DNA from: Gammaproteobacteria bacterium
Lineage (GTDB): Bacteria > Pseudomonadota > Gammaproteobacteria > SURF-13
NCBI GenBank assembly: GCA_023487615.1
Contig: JAMDBH010000101.1
Span: 1-5,002 of the forward strand
DNA length: 5,002 bases
Reading direction: 5' to 3'
The notes beneath the pieces were generated by a model that was not told the origin of the DNA, ran no database searches, and was given only the letters and a program-made list of their open reading frames with translations. The position numbers were made by a program, and so were the translations under genes. The stretch's first letter is position 1. Every line of letters begins with the position of its first letter. This document shows, piece after piece, positions 4,955 through 5,002 of the stretch.

Positions 4955-5002
4955 TCAAACATTAAACCTGAAGTGCATCACGTCGCCGTCCTTCCCCCTG
5001 TA
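4955..5002 (-). CDS. Possible 3' end of a further leftward gene
   Basis: Read leftward from the window edge, 15 codons stay open and end in TGA at 4957-4955, giving YRGKDGDVMHFRFNV. The peptide looks like a natural protein C terminus, and it ends just before the pyrimidine tract, as a gene boundary would. It is too short to identify, and an open run this short can occur by chance. Confidence 0.3.
   Translation of the reverse strand, partial: YRGKDGDVMHFRFNV

Overview
The window looks like an accessory stretch of a proteobacterial chromosome, most likely a betaproteobacterium. The evidence is moderately high GC, a CCA-encoding elongator tRNA-Met close to the beta/gamma type, Shine-Dalgarno starts and proteobacterial-style toxin-antitoxin proteins. 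The genus cannot be told from the sequence alone. No integrase, transposase, plasmid or phage structural gene and no CRISPR array is visible.

Left part (about 90-3400): a compact four-gene block. Three genes run leftward as a tight operon: an ImmA/IrrE-type zinc metallopeptidase (start 3381), a PIN-like nuclease (start 2398, two bases after the previous stop) and a Beta-family protein (start 1808, overlapping the PIN gene). A fourth gene, an sce7726-family protein with a PD-(D/E)XK nuclease-like signature, runs rightward and meets the Beta gene tail to tail with a 35-base overlap. Protease, RNase-like protein, Beta protein and nuclease-like protein packed this tightly suggest a defence or toxin-antitoxin-like module. 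Beta-family proteins are known from the gop-beta-cII locus of satellite phage P4, which I recall as an antiphage locus. The gene combination seen here is the most promising candidate for a poorly described system. Its function is inferred.

Middle part (about 3400-4035): no convincing gene. It holds a possible decayed dispersed repeat (near 3666-3727), a run of closely spaced hairpins (3784-3940) and fragments resembling the neighbouring tRNA gene (3848-3869 and 3947-3964). This fits a hotspot where elements have entered and left next to a tRNA gene.

Right part (4036-5002): a complete leftward tRNA-Met(CAT), then purine-tract repeats, then a leftward hicAB toxin-antitoxin pair (HicA toxin first, HicB antitoxin with a C-terminal ribbon-helix-helix-like domain, 20-base overlap). 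The pair is flanked by 12-base direct repeats. The last 48 bases may carry the 3' end of a further leftward gene.
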